DNA of 64,000 nucleotides from Sulfitobacter marinus (GCF_900116285.1 NZ_FPAJ01000004.1:310001-374000); one strand, 5' to 3'. Positions 11,292-20,816 are shown, counted from the first letter of the stretch. Program-made: numbers and translations. The notes: a model not told the origin generated them from the letters alone.

Positions 11292-12695
11292 ATGGTACAG
11301 CCGACAGATTTGCCGAGAAACGAAACTGGCATTGCCACCGTTTTGGGCATTCTAAAACAGCAATTCGCAGAGCAGTTTCAAACCGGTCAGGCGATCCGCG
11401 AACAGCATGGTCACACCACGACCTGGATCAAAAATCAGGCACCGGACGCCGTGATTTTTGCCCGCTCAACGCAGGATGTCGCGGATGCGGTAAAAGTCTG
11501 CGCAGCACATAAAGTGCCAGTAATTGCCTTTGGCACAGGCACATCGCTAGAGGGGCACGTAAACGCGCCGGCTGGGGGCATTTCGATTGACCTGTCGCAG
11601 ATGGACCGCGTGTTAGAGGTTAACGCAGGTGATCTGGATTGCCGCGTGCAACCGGGCGTTACCCGTGAGGCGCTGAACACGCATTTGCGAGATCAGGGGC
11701 TGTTTTTTCCAATTGATCCCGGTGCCAACGCATCGCTTGGCGGGATGACGGCGACACGGGCGTCAGGCACCAATGCCGTGCGCTATGGCACGATGAAGGA
11801 TAACGTGATCTCGGTCGAGGCGGTGATGGCGGACGGCACTGTGATCCGCACGGCCGGGCGGGCGCGTAAATCATCTGCTGGCTATGATTTAACGCGGTTG
11901 ATGGTGGGCTCCGAAGGGACATTGGGCATTATCACCGAAATTACCCTGAGACTTCAGGGCATCCCCGAGGCCATCAATTCCGCGCGCTGTTCATTTCCGA
12001 GCCTTGAAGCGGCTTGCGAAACTGTAATGAGCGTCATCCAGTTCGGGCTGCCGGTGGCCCGGATCGAGCTGCTGGATGCGATGGTGGTCAAGGCGGTGAA
12101 TGGCTATTCCAAGCTGTCGCTGCCCGAAACGCCGATGTTGCTGCTGGAATTTCACGGATCGGAAGCGGGCGTGGCAGAGCAGGCGGAGACCTTTAGCATG
12201 CTGGCGGATGAAAACGGCGGATCCGATTATCAGGCGACCACCACAGTCGAGGAACGTAACAAACTGTGGCAGGCGCGTCATGACGCCTATTGGGCAATGC
12301 TGGCGCTGCGCCCCGGGTGTAAGGCTGTTGCGACGGATGTCTGTGTGCCGATCTCGCGCTTGGCCGATGCAGTGGTGGCTGCGAATGCCAAGGCGGATGA
12401 ACTGGGGCTGATCGCACCGATTGTCGGCCACGCAGGCGACGGTAATTTCCACGCGTCGCTGTTGTTGGACATGGACAATGCGGATGAGGTTGCACGGGCC
12501 GAAGAATACGTCAGCTGGTTGAGCAGTTTGGCGATCTCGATGGAGGGGACCTGCACCGGCGAGCATGGCATCGGTCAGGGCAAACGCCCCTATCTGGTGT
12601 CTGAACTTGGTGCTGCTGTGGATGTGATGGGCACGCTGAAGCGCGCGTTGGACCCGGACAATATCATGAACCCCGGTAAAATCCTGCCAAACTGA
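11292..12695 (+). CDS. FAD-linked oxidase, D-lactate dehydrogenase (cytochrome) / GlcD type
   Basis: 467 residues. An FAD-binding type-4 (PCMH) domain (about 45-225) carries PVIAFGTGTSLEGHV and DPGANASLGGMTATRASGT. The FAD-oxidase C-terminal domain has the metal/substrate motifs VGHAGDGNFHASLLLD and CTGEHGIGQGK. This pattern fits the D-lactate dehydrogenase (cytochrome) / D-2-hydroxyacid dehydrogenase branch, which passes electrons to the respiratory chain. It could instead be a glycolate oxidase subunit, but no glcE or glcF is adjacent. Likely co-transcribed with ggt. The stop is followed by a palindromic repeat. Confidence 0.88.
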   Translation: MVQPTDLPRNETGIATVLGILKQQFAEQFQTGQAIREQHGHTTTWIKNQAPDAVIFARSTQDVADAVKVCAAHKVPVIAFGTGTSLEGHVNAPAGGISIDLSQMDRVLEVNAGDLDCRVQPGVTREALNTHLRDQGLFFPIDPGANASLGGMTATRASGTNAVRYGTMKDNVISVEAVMADGTVIRTAGRARKSSAGYDLTRLMVGSEGTLGIITEITLRLQGIPEAINSARCSFPSLEAACETVMSVIQFGLPVARIELLDAMVVKAVNGYSKLSLPETPMLLLEFHGSEAGVAEQAETFSMLADENGGSDYQATTTVEERNKLWQARHDAYWAMLALRPGCKAVATDVCVPISRLADAVVAANAKADELGLIAPIVGHAGDGNFHASLLLDMDNADEVARAEEYVSWLSSLAISMEGTCTGEHGIGQGKRPYLVSELGAAVDVMGTLKRALDPDNIMNPGKILPN

Positions 12696-12790
12696 TCCAA
12701 AGGACGCGCTAACGCGCGACATGATGTTTGCCCCTGCATCCCGCAGGGGTGTTTGATGCCTCCGGCGGGGATTTATTTCCATTTGGAAAG
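12696..12790 (+). repeat. Post-gene palindromic repeat, copy A
   Basis: Begins right after the stop codon with TCCAAAGGACGCGCTAACGC, contains the hairpin CCCCTGC-ATCCC-GCAGGGG (12731-12749), and ends with GCCTCCGGCGGGGATTT and TTTCCATTTGGAA. The same block order, beginning TCCAAAGG..G.GCTA.....GCGA and reaching GCCTCCGGCGGG, occurs after hisG at 37447. The tail matches the copy in xdhA. Confidence 0.75.
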
Positions 12791-12913
12791 GGTTTGCAGG
12801 CTGGTTTTTTGGGCCGCGTCGCATTTGGGCTGTCATGGGTCGGCTGGGCTGTGCGTTTTACGCTGGGACTGTTAATTATCGGCGCAACGTCATTCCGTCG
12901 GAGCATTGGATAC

Positions 12914-15409
12914 ATGAAAACTCAAGTCAAAGCATTGGTTGTTGGTGGCGGTGCTGTTGGCACGTCGATTGCGTATCATCTGGCCCGCGCGGGATGGGAT
13001 GATGTCATGCTGCTGGAGCGTGACGAGTTGACCAGCGGATCGACTTGGCATGCGGCGGGGCTGTTGCCTTATTTCAACATGTCCTATGCCACGACGCATA
13101 TTCATGATTATTCGATCAAGTTTTATAAAACGCTTGAGGAAGAGACCGGGTTGAATGCGGGTTTTGCCGTGGTGGGCAACCTCCGCATGGCGCAGACGGA
13201 TGAGCGCATGGATGAATATATGCTCTATGCGGCCACTGCAGAGACATGTGGGGTACCTTATGAGTGGCTGACCCCTGATCAGATCAAGGCGAAATGGCCG
13301 TTGATCCGCACCGAGGATCTGAAGGGTGCGATCTATCACCAGACGGATGGCTATATTAACCCCGCTGATGTGACCATGGCGATGGCCAAGGGCGCGCGCC
13401 AGCGGGGCGTTGTGATTGAACGTAAATGGCAGGCGGATGCGTTTCACTGGAACGGCGAGGCGTGGGAAGTGACCGTGACCAAGATGGTCGAGCGCGGCGG
13501 TAATCTTGTGCCGTCAGACGAGCAGATCGTGATTACCGCCGAACATGTGGTGACCGCGTCGGGTAATCACGCGCAGCGCACCGCCAAGATGCTGGGCATC
13601 AAGATGCCAGCCATTCCGGTCGAGCATCAGTTTATCGTCATGGATCAGGACCCCGAGTTGGTGGCGTTCCGCAAGGGTGAGGGCAATGTGGAGCACCCGG
13701 TTATTCGCGACGCCGATGCGCAATCTTATGTCCGCGAGGAACGCGGTGGCTGGATTTTGGGGGTATACGAAAAACACGCGCCTGCGCGGTTTGAATATGG
13801 CGTGCCGGACAGTTTCCGCGCCGATTTGTTCCAGCTGGATCTGGACCGGATCGAAGACCAGTATATGGCGATGAACCATCGTATCCCGTCGGCTGAAAGC
13901 TGCGGGTTGAAGGATGATTTCAACGGCCCGATTTGTTACACGCCCGACGGCAACCCGCTGGTTGGGCCCGCACCGGGCTTGCGTAACATGTGGCTGGCCG
14001 AAGGGTTTTCATTCGGAATCACAGCGGCGGGTGGTACGGGCTATTATCTGGCGCAACTGATGGTCGAGGGCGAGGCCGAGATCGACATTGCATCGCTTGA
14101 CCCCAAACGCTATGGCGATTGGATGACCACGGAATATGCCGCGCGCAAGAACGAAGAAGCGTATGAGCATGTCTATATCCTGCACCATCCGGATGAAGAG
14201 CGCCCTGCGTGTCGCCCGTTGCGCACATCGCCAGCCTATGACCGTCAGGCTGCGCGGGGGGCGCAGTTTGGCCATGTGAACGGCTGGGAACGTCCGAACT
14301 ATTTCGCGCCGATGGGGTTTAATGACCACGACAGCCGGTCGTTCCGGCGCGGGGGCTGGTGGCAATATGCGGTCGAGGAGGCCAAGGCAATCCGCCAGGG
14401 CGTCGGCCTGATTGATGCAACGGCTTTTACCAAGCATCTGGTCAAAGGGCCTGGGGCGACTGAATTCCTGAACTGGTTTACCTGCAACAAACTGCCGTCG
14501 GTTGGCCGGATCAACCTGACCTATGCGCTGACCAGCCATGGCACGACACGCACGGAATATACCATCGTGCGGTTGGCGGAAGACGAATACTACCTCGTTT
14601 CGGCGGGGGCGTGGACGGCTTATGATAGCGATTATCTGCGCAAGGCGATTGCGGATAAGGCACCTGAATTCGGCTATATCGAATGCCATGATGTGACCAC
14701 GCAATGGGGTGTTTTCGCCATCGCCGGGCCGAAGTCGCGCGATGTGTTGAAAGAGGTGATCAAGGACGCCGATCCGGAAACCGTACTGTCCAACAAGCGT
14801 TTCCCGTGGTTGACCATGCGCAATATCGAATTGGGTATGGTGCCGGTGCGCGCCATTCGCGTGGCCTATACCGGTGAATTGGGTTGGGAACTGCACCACC
14901 CGATTGAAATGCAAAACCATCTGTTTGATCTGCTGGAAAAGGCGGGCGAAAAGCACGGGATGAAGCTGGTCGGCGCGCGGGCGCAAAACTGGCTGCGTCA
15001 GGAGAAGTCCTATCGCGCGTTTGGCACTGAACTGGGCCGTGATGCAACGCCACTTGAGGCTGATCTGCCGCGGTTTGTGGACCTGTCCAAGGACTTCTAC
15101 GGCAAGGATGCGATGCAGGAACACGGCATCCGCGCGCAATGCGTGACCTTGTTGATCGACGGGCCGGACGATGCTGATCCGTGGGGCCGCGAGGTTTTGT
15201 ACCATGGTGACACGCGTGTGGGGCGTTTGACCTCGGGCGGGTATTCGGTGGCGTTCGGCAAGTCGATTGGCATGGGTTATGTCAAACCGGAACAAGCCGC
15301 GGTTGGCACCAAGCTGAAGGTCAAAATGTTTGATCAGCTGTGGGATGCCGAGGTGGTCGAGGACAGCCCCTATGACCCGAAAAACGCCACCATTCGAATG
15401 GACGGTTAA
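12914..15409 (+). CDS. Dimethylglycine/sarcosine dehydrogenase-like FAD protein with GcvT domain
   Basis: 831 residues. The N-terminal DAO-type FAD domain has the dinucleotide motif VVGGGAVGTSIAYHL and STWHAAGL, whose His (H46) matches the residue that covalently binds FAD in dimethylglycine and sarcosine dehydrogenases. A central FAO_M-like segment follows, then an aminomethyltransferase (GcvT) domain from about residue 430 that passes the one-carbon unit to tetrahydrofolate. It is expected to demethylate a methylated amine such as dimethylglycine from glycine betaine or choline catabolism; the exact substrate is not shown. The start at 12914 has GGAG 10 nt upstream. Monocistronic, behind repeat copy A. 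Confidence 0.88.
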   Translation: MKTQVKALVVGGGAVGTSIAYHLARAGWDDVMLLERDELTSGSTWHAAGLLPYFNMSYATTHIHDYSIKFYKTLEEETGLNAGFAVVGNLRMAQTDERMDEYMLYAATAETCGVPYEWLTPDQIKAKWPLIRTEDLKGAIYHQTDGYINPADVTMAMAKGARQRGVVIERKWQADAFHWNGEAWEVTVTKMVERGGNLVPSDEQIVITAEHVVTASGNHAQRTAKMLGIKMPAIPVEHQFIVMDQDPELVAFRKGEGNVEHPVIRDADAQSYVREERGGWILGVYEKHAPARFEYGVPDSFRADLFQLDLDRIEDQYMAMNHRIPSAESCGLKDDFNGPICYTPDGNPLVGPAPGLRNMWLAEGFSFGITAAGGTGYYLAQLMVEGEAEIDIASLDPKRYGDWMTTEYAARKNEEAYEHVYILHHPDEERPACRPLRTSPAYDRQAARGAQFGHVNGWERPNYFAPMGFNDHDSRSFRRGGWWQYAVEEAKAIRQGVGLIDATAFTKHLVKGPGATEFLNWFTCNKLPSVGRINLTYALTSHGTTRTEYTIVRLAEDEYYLVSAGAWTAYDSDYLRKAIADKAPEFGYIECHDVTTQWGVFAIAGPKSRDVLKEVIKDADPETVLSNKRFPWLTMRNIELGMVPVRAIRVAYTGELGWELHHPIEMQNHLFDLLEKAGEKHGMKLVGARAQNWLRQEKSYRAFGTELGRDATPLEADLPRFVDLSKDFYGKDAMQEHGIRAQCVTLLIDGPDDADPWGREVLYHGDTRVGRLTSGGYSVAFGKSIGMGYVKPEQAAVGTKLKVKMFDQLWDAEVVEDSPYDPKNATIRMDG

Positions 15410-15427
15410 CGCTCGAGCACAGGATGA

Positions 15428-16216
15428 TTAGCGGATTTGGCGGCGCGCTAGCCAATTTTCCCAGCTGGCCGGGGAGCCTGCATATACGTTGATGTCCAGA
15501 TCACCCAAGGCACCGGGCACGCGGCCCGTGCTGGTGTACTGCCAAAAGGTCCAACGCTCGTTGGGGTATTTCTCAGACGGGTGGGCGGCGGTTGAGCGCA
15601 GCCAGAACTCTGTTCCGCCCAAGCGGCCCATCTGGTTCTTTTCGTAGAAATCCGGGGTGGTATAGACAATGGGCTGCTGGCCGTAATGGGCCTTGAGAAT
15701 ACGCAAGAAGATTTGTGCGTTCCGGCGCACGATATTGGCTGGCGGGCGCAAGGTGCAGGTCGGGGAAAACGGGTTCCATTCCATATCCAGCACCGGCGGT
15801 AACATTCCGGGAGTTTTAGGCACGTTCTGGATGAACCACCGCGCCTGTGTTTGGGGCGTGGTACAGAAATAATAGAAATGATAGGCCCCGCGCGCGACGC
15901 CGGATCGTCCTGCACCCCGCCAGTGATCCGCGAACATTGGGTCCAGCAGATCACCCCCTTCGGTCGCTTTGATGAATGCGAAATTTACGCCATTTATGCG
16001 TGCTTGTCCCCAGTCTAGCGGGCGTTGGAACCGCGCGACGTCGATGCCGTGTACCGCATAGCTTTGCGGGGTGCGCCGTGCCCAATCATGTGGTTTGCGG
16101 TCGCTGAAGTTTGCTGTCGTTACCATGCCAAGTGGAACTGACACTGGCGGCGCTGCACAAGCGGCGAGCGCAACGGTAGTGAGCAAAACAAGGATGCGTA
16201 GGGGCGACACGGTCAT
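15428..16216 (-). CDS. GH25 family lysozyme-like lipoprotein
   Basis: 262 residues. The signal sequence ends in a lipobox (LAAC, about residue 20), so it is probably an outer-membrane or periplasmic lipoprotein. The glycoside hydrolase 25 fold is indicated by HGIDVARFQ at its start, FIKATEGGD, GAYHFYYF and the catalytic acidic pair in PVLDMEWN, and the C-terminal FWQYTSTG. GH25 enzymes cut the MurNAc-GlcNAc bond of peptidoglycan. Last gene of a minus-strand operon; the start overlaps the DUF938 gene by 4 nt. A role in host cell-wall remodelling is inferred. Confidence 0.88.
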   Translation of the reverse strand: MTVSPLRILVLLTTVALAACAAPPVSVPLGMVTTANFSDRKPHDWARRTPQSYAVHGIDVARFQRPLDWGQARINGVNFAFIKATEGGDLLDPMFADHWRGAGRSGVARGAYHFYYFCTTPQTQARWFIQNVPKTPGMLPPVLDMEWNPFSPTCTLRPPANIVRRNAQIFLRILKAHYGQQPIVYTTPDFYEKNQMGRLGGTEFWLRSTAAHPSEKYPNERWTFWQYTSTGRVPGALGDLDINVYAGSPASWENWLARRQIR

Positions 16217-16863
16217 GGCTTTCTCGCGATAAAGGCGAGGTTGTTGGCGGGCATTTCAACCTGATTAATCGGGCTAAGCCCCGCGTTACTAAGCCAAGTG
16301 GTGACATCCGTTGTGTCTTTATACCCAATGCTGGGATCGGCTTCGCGCAGCTCGCGATCGAATGTTGCATCCCCTTCTGAGGTTAGCTGACCCGTGCGCC
16401 GGAACGGGCCGTATAGGATGAAGCAGCCGCCGGGTGCGGTGGCAAGTGCGGCCCCGACGATCAGCCGCTGCGCGGCGTCTGTGGGAATGAGGTGCAGAAG
16501 GTTGGATAGAAAAATCAGGTTTTGTGCTGCGAACTGCGCGTGCCAGCCAGCTTGGGTCGCATCAAGCGGAACCGCGGGGGCGACGTTTTTCGCAAGTGAC
16601 TGGGCGGTATAGGCATCGATGCTGGCGCGGCGTGCGGCGTCAGGTTCGGTCGGTTGCCAGTGAAGGTCTGGGAAAGCCGTTGCAAAGGCGCTGATATGCT
16701 GACCGGTGCCGCTCGCAATTTCCAAGGCCTGCCCATGCCGCGGGGCATGGTTGCCTAGTAATTCAACCAACGCGGCACGGTTGCGATCCGCAGCAGGCGC
16801 ATGCAGCTTTGCATCCCCTGCGGGCAGTGCAACACTGGCGCTGGGCGGCAGTTTCGGGGTCAT
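16213..16863 (-). CDS. DUF938 SAM-dependent methyltransferase-like protein
   Basis: 216 residues. The Rossmann methyltransferase motif I appears as ALEIASGTGQHISAFA (about residues 46-61), and QPTEPDAARR is equivalent to the acidic ribose-binding strand. The NLIFLSNLLHLIP and GGCFILYGPFRR segments are typical of DUF938. The substrate is unknown. It overlaps both neighbours by 4 nt, within the GST - AKR - DAO - DUF938 - GH25 run. Confidence 0.85.
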   Translation of the reverse strand: MTPKLPPSASVALPAGDAKLHAPAADRNRAALVELLGNHAPRHGQALEIASGTGQHISAFATAFPDLHWQPTEPDAARRASIDAYTAQSLAKNVAPAVPLDATQAGWHAQFAAQNLIFLSNLLHLIPTDAAQRLIVGAALATAPGGCFILYGPFRRTGQLTSEGDATFDRELREADPSIGYKDTTDVTTWLSNAGLSPINQVEMPANNLAFIARKP

Positions 16864-17939
16864 GGGCGCAGCCTGTCGGGGCGCAAGGCATCGACGATTT
16901 CAACAGGTAGAGGTGACAGTCGGCCCAAGGTCAGATCGGCCACCAGCTGCGATGCGGCAGGGCTGGTCTGGAAACCATAGCCCCCTTGCCCGGCGCACCA
17001 GATGAAATTGGGTTGATCAGGATCGGGGCCCAGCACAAGGGTCCGGTCAGGAGCAAAGCTGCGCAGGCCAGCCCATGTCGAGATCGGTTTTGTCAGCGGG
17101 GTCGTGACCATGTTCTGATACCGCTCCAACCCCTCGGCCAGCACCATGTCGTCGGCCCATGCGTCATGCGGTTCAACAGAGTCTTCGTCGGCAGGCGAAA
17201 TGATCAGAGCGCCCGCATCAGGTTTTGCGTACCAGGTTTCGTTCACGCCAAAGAACATCGGCCAGCGCGCGGGATCATGCCCACCGGGGGCAGCGATCCG
17301 CGCCATGGACCGGCGACAGGGGGTGATCCCGACAGGCCGTATGCCCGCCATCATCGCGATCTGATCGGCCCAAGCGCCGGCGGCGTTGACGATTTTGTCG
17401 GCGCGCAATGTATCGCCCCCCGCTATAACCGTCCAACCTTGCGGCGTGCGGGTGATGCCGGTCACTGGCTGGTTCGTCAGAATGCTGCCGCCGTTGCTGC
17501 GCAGGGTTTTGGCGAAATCCTGCATTAGCCGATCCGTATCAATGTCGTGCGCATCGGCGTGGTAGCCTGCAAAAGCCACCTTATTAGGATCAAGGACCGG
17601 CACCATCTTTAGCGCGTCGGACGGGGTGATCCGCTCCAATCCCATCGTGATCAAATCGTCGTTTAAGGCGGCTTCCTCGTGCGTGTCAGCGATGATCATC
17701 AAGCCGCGCTGCGTCAGATATCCGCCGTTGGCGTCGCTTAGATAGTCGACACTTGCACGGTTCAGCGCTTGGACAGACGGCGCGCCATAATTCTGTTCAA
17801 TCAACGCTGCAGAGCGCCCCGAGGCGTGATAGCCAAGCGCCTTTTCCCCTTCGATCAGAGTTACATCGGCGTCGTCTGACAGGCGGGCAGCGGCAGAAAT
17901 ACCCGCAATGCCGCCACCGATGACAATGATCTTTGTCAT
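16860..17939 (-). CDS. FAD-dependent amine/amino-acid oxidoreductase (DAO family)
   Basis: 359 residues. The FAD-binding motif is IIVIGGGIAGISAAARL at the very N-terminus. GYHASGRSAALIEQNYG and a C-terminal GQGGYGFQTSPAAS complete the DAO fold. It resembles glycine oxidase / D-amino-acid dehydrogenase-like proteins of alphaproteobacteria; the substrate cannot be read from sequence. Both ends overlap neighbouring genes by 4 nt, so it is coupled to the aldo/keto reductase upstream and the DUF938 gene downstream. Confidence 0.85.
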   Translation of the reverse strand: MTKIIVIGGGIAGISAAARLSDDADVTLIEGEKALGYHASGRSAALIEQNYGAPSVQALNRASVDYLSDANGGYLTQRGLMIIADTHEEAALNDDLITMGLERITPSDALKMVPVLDPNKVAFAGYHADAHDIDTDRLMQDFAKTLRSNGGSILTNQPVTGITRTPQGWTVIAGGDTLRADKIVNAAGAWADQIAMMAGIRPVGITPCRRSMARIAAPGGHDPARWPMFFGVNETWYAKPDAGALIISPADEDSVEPHDAWADDMVLAEGLERYQNMVTTPLTKPISTWAGLRSFAPDRTLVLGPDPDQPNFIWCAGQGGYGFQTSPAASQLVADLTLGRLSPLPVEIVDALRPDRLRP

Positions 17940-18874
17940 GACTGTTCTTCGATCCGATCCGTGGCCGGGGGCGGTGTGGGGGAAAGGGCCGTGACCTTGG
18001 CATAAACATCGGCGGGCATGTCATAGGTGATAGCCGCAAGCGATGGTGCCAATTGTTCCGCCGACCGGGCCGAAATGATCGGCGATGGCCCCGTGGGATG
18101 CGCCGCGACCCATGCAACGGCCAATGTCGCGGGATGCATGCCCATGTCTGCGGCCAGATCGGACAGGCCCACTGCCGCTTGGTGCATCACATCTGGTGCA
18201 TAGCGCGCGGCATAGCGGTCGTCTTGGGTCAGACGGCCCGCTTCGCCCTTGGCGTATTTTCCGGTCAGCAAGCCGCCCCCAAGCGGGGAATAGGGCGCAA
18301 CAAGAATGCCCAGATCATCTGCCATTGGCAGAATCTCGACCTCGGCCTGACGTTTCACCAGATTATACATCGGTTGGATCACCGCGATATCCAGATCGAA
18401 TTTCGCGGCGATACCGGCGGCCTTGACGACCTGCCACGCGGCAAAGTTTGACAGACCAATTTTGCGAATGTGGCCTGCTGTTTTCAGCTCGGCCATGGTT
18501 TGAAAGGTCTCGTGCATGTCGGTGTCGGGGTCAAAGCGATGCAGGTACAGCACATCAAGAGTGTCCAGCTTCATCCGGCTGCGCGACATCTCGCAGGATT
18601 GCAGCAGATTAGCCCGACCAGACCCGCCATCATAGGCGGCTTTGGTTGCGATGATCAGGTCATCGCGGCGATCCCCTAGAAAACTGCCAAGCAGCGTTTC
18701 CGAGGCCCCGCCGGTATAGACATGGGCCGTGTCGAAATGGGTGATACCCGCATCAAGGCAGGCGTCGAACATGGCGCGCGATGCATCGGCATCGGCGCGC
18801 CCGCCAAATTGCATGGTGCCAAAAGCAAGGCGGCTGGCGGGGGTGCCGTTGGGGCTGGTCAGGGTCTGTTTCAT
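17936..18874 (-). CDS. Aldo/keto reductase
   Basis: 312 residues in a TIM-barrel AKR pattern. The catalytic tetrad is visible as Asp and Tyr in HFDTAHVYTGG, Lys in IIATKAAYDG and His in VLYLHRFDPD. IGLSNFAAWQV supplies the usual barrel strand. It reduces aldehydes or ketones with NADPH; the substrate is unknown. The ATG at 18874 gives the family-like start MKQTLTSPNG; an upstream ATG at 18895 adds seven residues. Overlaps the DAO gene by 4 nt and lies 43 bp from the GST gene. Confidence 0.88.
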   Translation of the reverse strand: MKQTLTSPNGTPASRLAFGTMQFGGRADADASRAMFDACLDAGITHFDTAHVYTGGASETLLGSFLGDRRDDLIIATKAAYDGGSGRANLLQSCEMSRSRMKLDTLDVLYLHRFDPDTDMHETFQTMAELKTAGHIRKIGLSNFAAWQVVKAAGIAAKFDLDIAVIQPMYNLVKRQAEVEILPMADDLGILVAPYSPLGGGLLTGKYAKGEAGRLTQDDRYAARYAPDVMHQAAVGLSDLAADMGMHPATLAVAWVAAHPTGPSPIISARSAEQLAPSLAAITYDMPADVYAKVTALSPTPPPATDRIEEQS

Positions 18875-18917
18875 CCGCAAACCGTGCCACGGCACGCCCG
18901 CCTTCGCAACGGCGATC

Positions 18918-19535
18918 TTAGTCGTTCATCGCCCCCTTTTCAGTGGCGCGTTGATAGGCCGGGCGGGCGTGGATCATGTCGACGAAACCGGCCAGTGCCG
19001 GATAGCGCGCTGCCCCGTCACCGTCGCGCATCGCGATCTCGGCGGGAAAGCTGAGCATGATATCCGCTGCTGACAGGCTGTCTTGGACAAAATGGCCGGA
19101 CGGGCGCACAAGGCTGTTCATATAGCTAAAGTGACTGTGCAGTTCGTCCTTGATGCGGGGGTGTAGCGGCGCACCGGCATCGCCCAAGCGGCTGACGTAA
19201 AGGTTCAACAAGATCGGCGTCATTGCGGAGCCTTCGGCGAAATGCATCATTTCGAGGTGCTGCAGATAGGCGGGGGTATCTTGGTCGGGGATCATTTGCG
19301 GCGCAAAGCGCGCACATAGCGTTTCGGTGATTGCCGCGCTTTCGGCGACCAACACTTCGTCGATTTCCAGCATCGGCGATTTGCCCAAAGGGTGCACCAG
19401 TTTCAGCTCGGGTGGGGCAAGGTTTGTGACAGCGTCACGTTTGTAGGGAACGATCGTATAAGGCTGTTCGATTTCCTCGAGCAGCCACAAAATACGGTGA
19501 GAGCGGGACCGATTAAGGTGGTGGATTTTTATCAT
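18918..19535 (-). CDS. Glutathione S-transferase family protein
   Basis: 205 residues. The thioredoxin-like N-terminal domain has NRSRSHRILWLLEEI (glutathione-contact region) and the cis-Pro/Glu-Ser motif in LGKSPMLEIDEVLVAESAAI. An all-helical C-terminal domain follows. It is expected to conjugate or reduce electrophiles with glutathione. The start at 19535 gives MIKIHHLNRS; an upstream ATG at 19616 gives an unlikely Cys/His-rich extension. First gene of the minus-strand operon ending in the GH25 lysozyme; divergent from the YeeE gene. Confidence 0.9.
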   Translation of the reverse strand: MIKIHHLNRSRSHRILWLLEEIEQPYTIVPYKRDAVTNLAPPELKLVHPLGKSPMLEIDEVLVAESAAITETLCARFAPQMIPDQDTPAYLQHLEMMHFAEGSAMTPILLNLYVSRLGDAGAPLHPRIKDELHSHFSYMNSLVRPSGHFVQDSLSAADIMLSFPAEIAMRDGDGAARYPALAGFVDMIHARPAYQRATEKGAMND

Positions 19536-19691
19536 GGCCCGACGATAGCGTTTTACTGCGCAATGGGTAGTGCAATGATGCGCAGCTTGTCCCGAGATCA
19601 CCGCAGAGCCAGACATTTGCAGCCAACCATGACACAGATCAATGTCTGCGATGCATCAATCCGCGATATATGCGGAAAATGGGATGTGTTT

Positions 19692-20741
19692 ATGGATCTG
19701 ACATCAGTCATCGAAGTGTTGGGCGAGCCCGGGGTTTCTGCCTTGGCTGGCGTTGTGACCGGTATCATCTTTGGCATATCCGCCGAACAAAGCCGGTTCT
19801 GTCTGCGCGCCGCCGCGGTCGAAGTCGCGCGCGTAACTTTGGGGCCGCGCATGGCGGTATGGCTTTTGACCTTTTCAACCGGGCTGCTGTGGACGCAGGT
19901 GATGCACGCCACCGGTGTCATTGATCTGGGCACCAGCCGTTGGCTTGCGTCCCCCGGCACGATTTCAGGTGCTGTGATCGGTGGCGTGATCTTTGGCGTC
20001 GGGATGATCCTTGCGCGCGGATGTCCCGGGCGGTTGCTGGTTCTGGGGGCAACGGGAAACCTGCGCGCGATCCTGTCCGGCCTTGTCTTTGCCGTCGTTG
20101 CACAGATGAGCCTGGAAGGCGCATTGTCCCCCTTGCGCGAATGGATATCGGGCGGATGGATCACCCACGGGCCAAATCCGAACATCCTGTGGGCATTGCA
20201 CCTTCCGACCGCCAGCGGCATTGCGATAGGTATCGGCTTTGCGGCTTTGGCGCTTGGCATTGCATTTCATAATCGGGTGTCTTGGATCGTGCTTTTGTTC
20301 GGCTGCGGTGTCGGGTTTTCGGTCGCCGTGGGCTGGTATCTTACGTATACGCTTTCGCAGATTAGTTTTGATCCAGTGCCGGTAGGCAGTTTGACCTTTT
20401 CCGGACCGTCTGCGGATACGCTGATGTATCTGCTATCTGCCAATTCCGTGCTGGAATTCGATGTGGGCCTTATTCCTGGCGTGGCCGTGGGGGCGTTTAT
20501 GTCGGCACTTATGGCGCGGCGGTTGTTCTGGCAGGGATGGGATGGCGCACGGTCGATGCAGCGCTATCTGACAGGGGCCGCGATGATGGGCTTTGGTGCG
20601 ATGACAGCGGGCGGTTGTACCATCGGGGCAGGCGTGACCGGCGGGTCGACCTTTGCCCTGACCGCATGGGTGGCTTTGCTATCCATGTGGTTGGCAGGAA
20701 TGGCAGCAGACCGGTTAATCGACTACAGAGCCCGACGATAG
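19692..20741 (+). CDS. YeeE/YedE family (TsuA-like) thiosulfate/sulfur transporter
   Basis: 349 residues, about nine hydrophobic helices, with the duplicated sulfur-transport repeat. Conserved cysteines are visible in SRFCLRAA (C37), LARGCPGRL (C111) and TAGGCTIGAG. In the studied TsuA transporter, three conserved cysteines relay thiosulfate through the channel. The start at 19692 begins MDLTSVIEVL; the longer frame from 19392 runs antisense through the GST gene and is not supported. Monocistronic, ending in a terminator shared with the convergent BMP gene. Confidence 0.9.
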   Translation: MDLTSVIEVLGEPGVSALAGVVTGIIFGISAEQSRFCLRAAAVEVARVTLGPRMAVWLLTFSTGLLWTQVMHATGVIDLGTSRWLASPGTISGAVIGGVIFGVGMILARGCPGRLLVLGATGNLRAILSGLVFAVVAQMSLEGALSPLREWISGGWITHGPNPNILWALHLPTASGIAIGIGFAALALGIAFHNRVSWIVLLFGCGVGFSVAVGWYLTYTLSQISFDPVPVGSLTFSGPSADTLMYLLSANSVLEFDVGLIPGVAVGAFMSALMARRLFWQGWDGARSMQRYLTGAAMMGFGAMTAGGCTIGAGVTGGSTFALTAWVALLSMWLAGMAADRLIDYRARR

Positions 20742-20763
20742 TTACACCAAACAGCGCTGGCAT

Positions 20764-20797
20764 AAAAAAAGGCCCCGCATAAGCAGGGCCTTTTAAA
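20764..20797. terminator. Bidirectional rho-independent terminator
   Basis: GGCCC and GGGCC flank a 10-nt loop, with an A-run on the left and TTTT on the right. It therefore works for the YeeE gene on the plus strand and for the BMP gene on the minus strand. It lies between the two convergent stop codons. Confidence 0.8.
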
Positions 20798-20816
20798 ACT
20801 TCAAAAGCGGGTCCGA

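Noticed and set aside
12728-12913. Upstream extension of the dimethylglycine-dehydrogenase-like protein
   Set aside because: Translates repeat copy A and has no family counterpart; the ATG at 12914 with GGAG upstream precedes the FAD motif as in relatives.
14009-15295. 428-codon open frame on the minus strand inside the dimethylglycine-dehydrogenase-like gene
   Set aside because: Antisense shadow; composition is typical of reverse-frame translation and the plus-strand protein is full length with clear motifs.
19392-19691. 100-codon N-terminal extension of the YeeE transporter
   Set aside because: Runs antisense through the GST gene; the ATG at 19692 starts directly before the first hydrophobic repeat.
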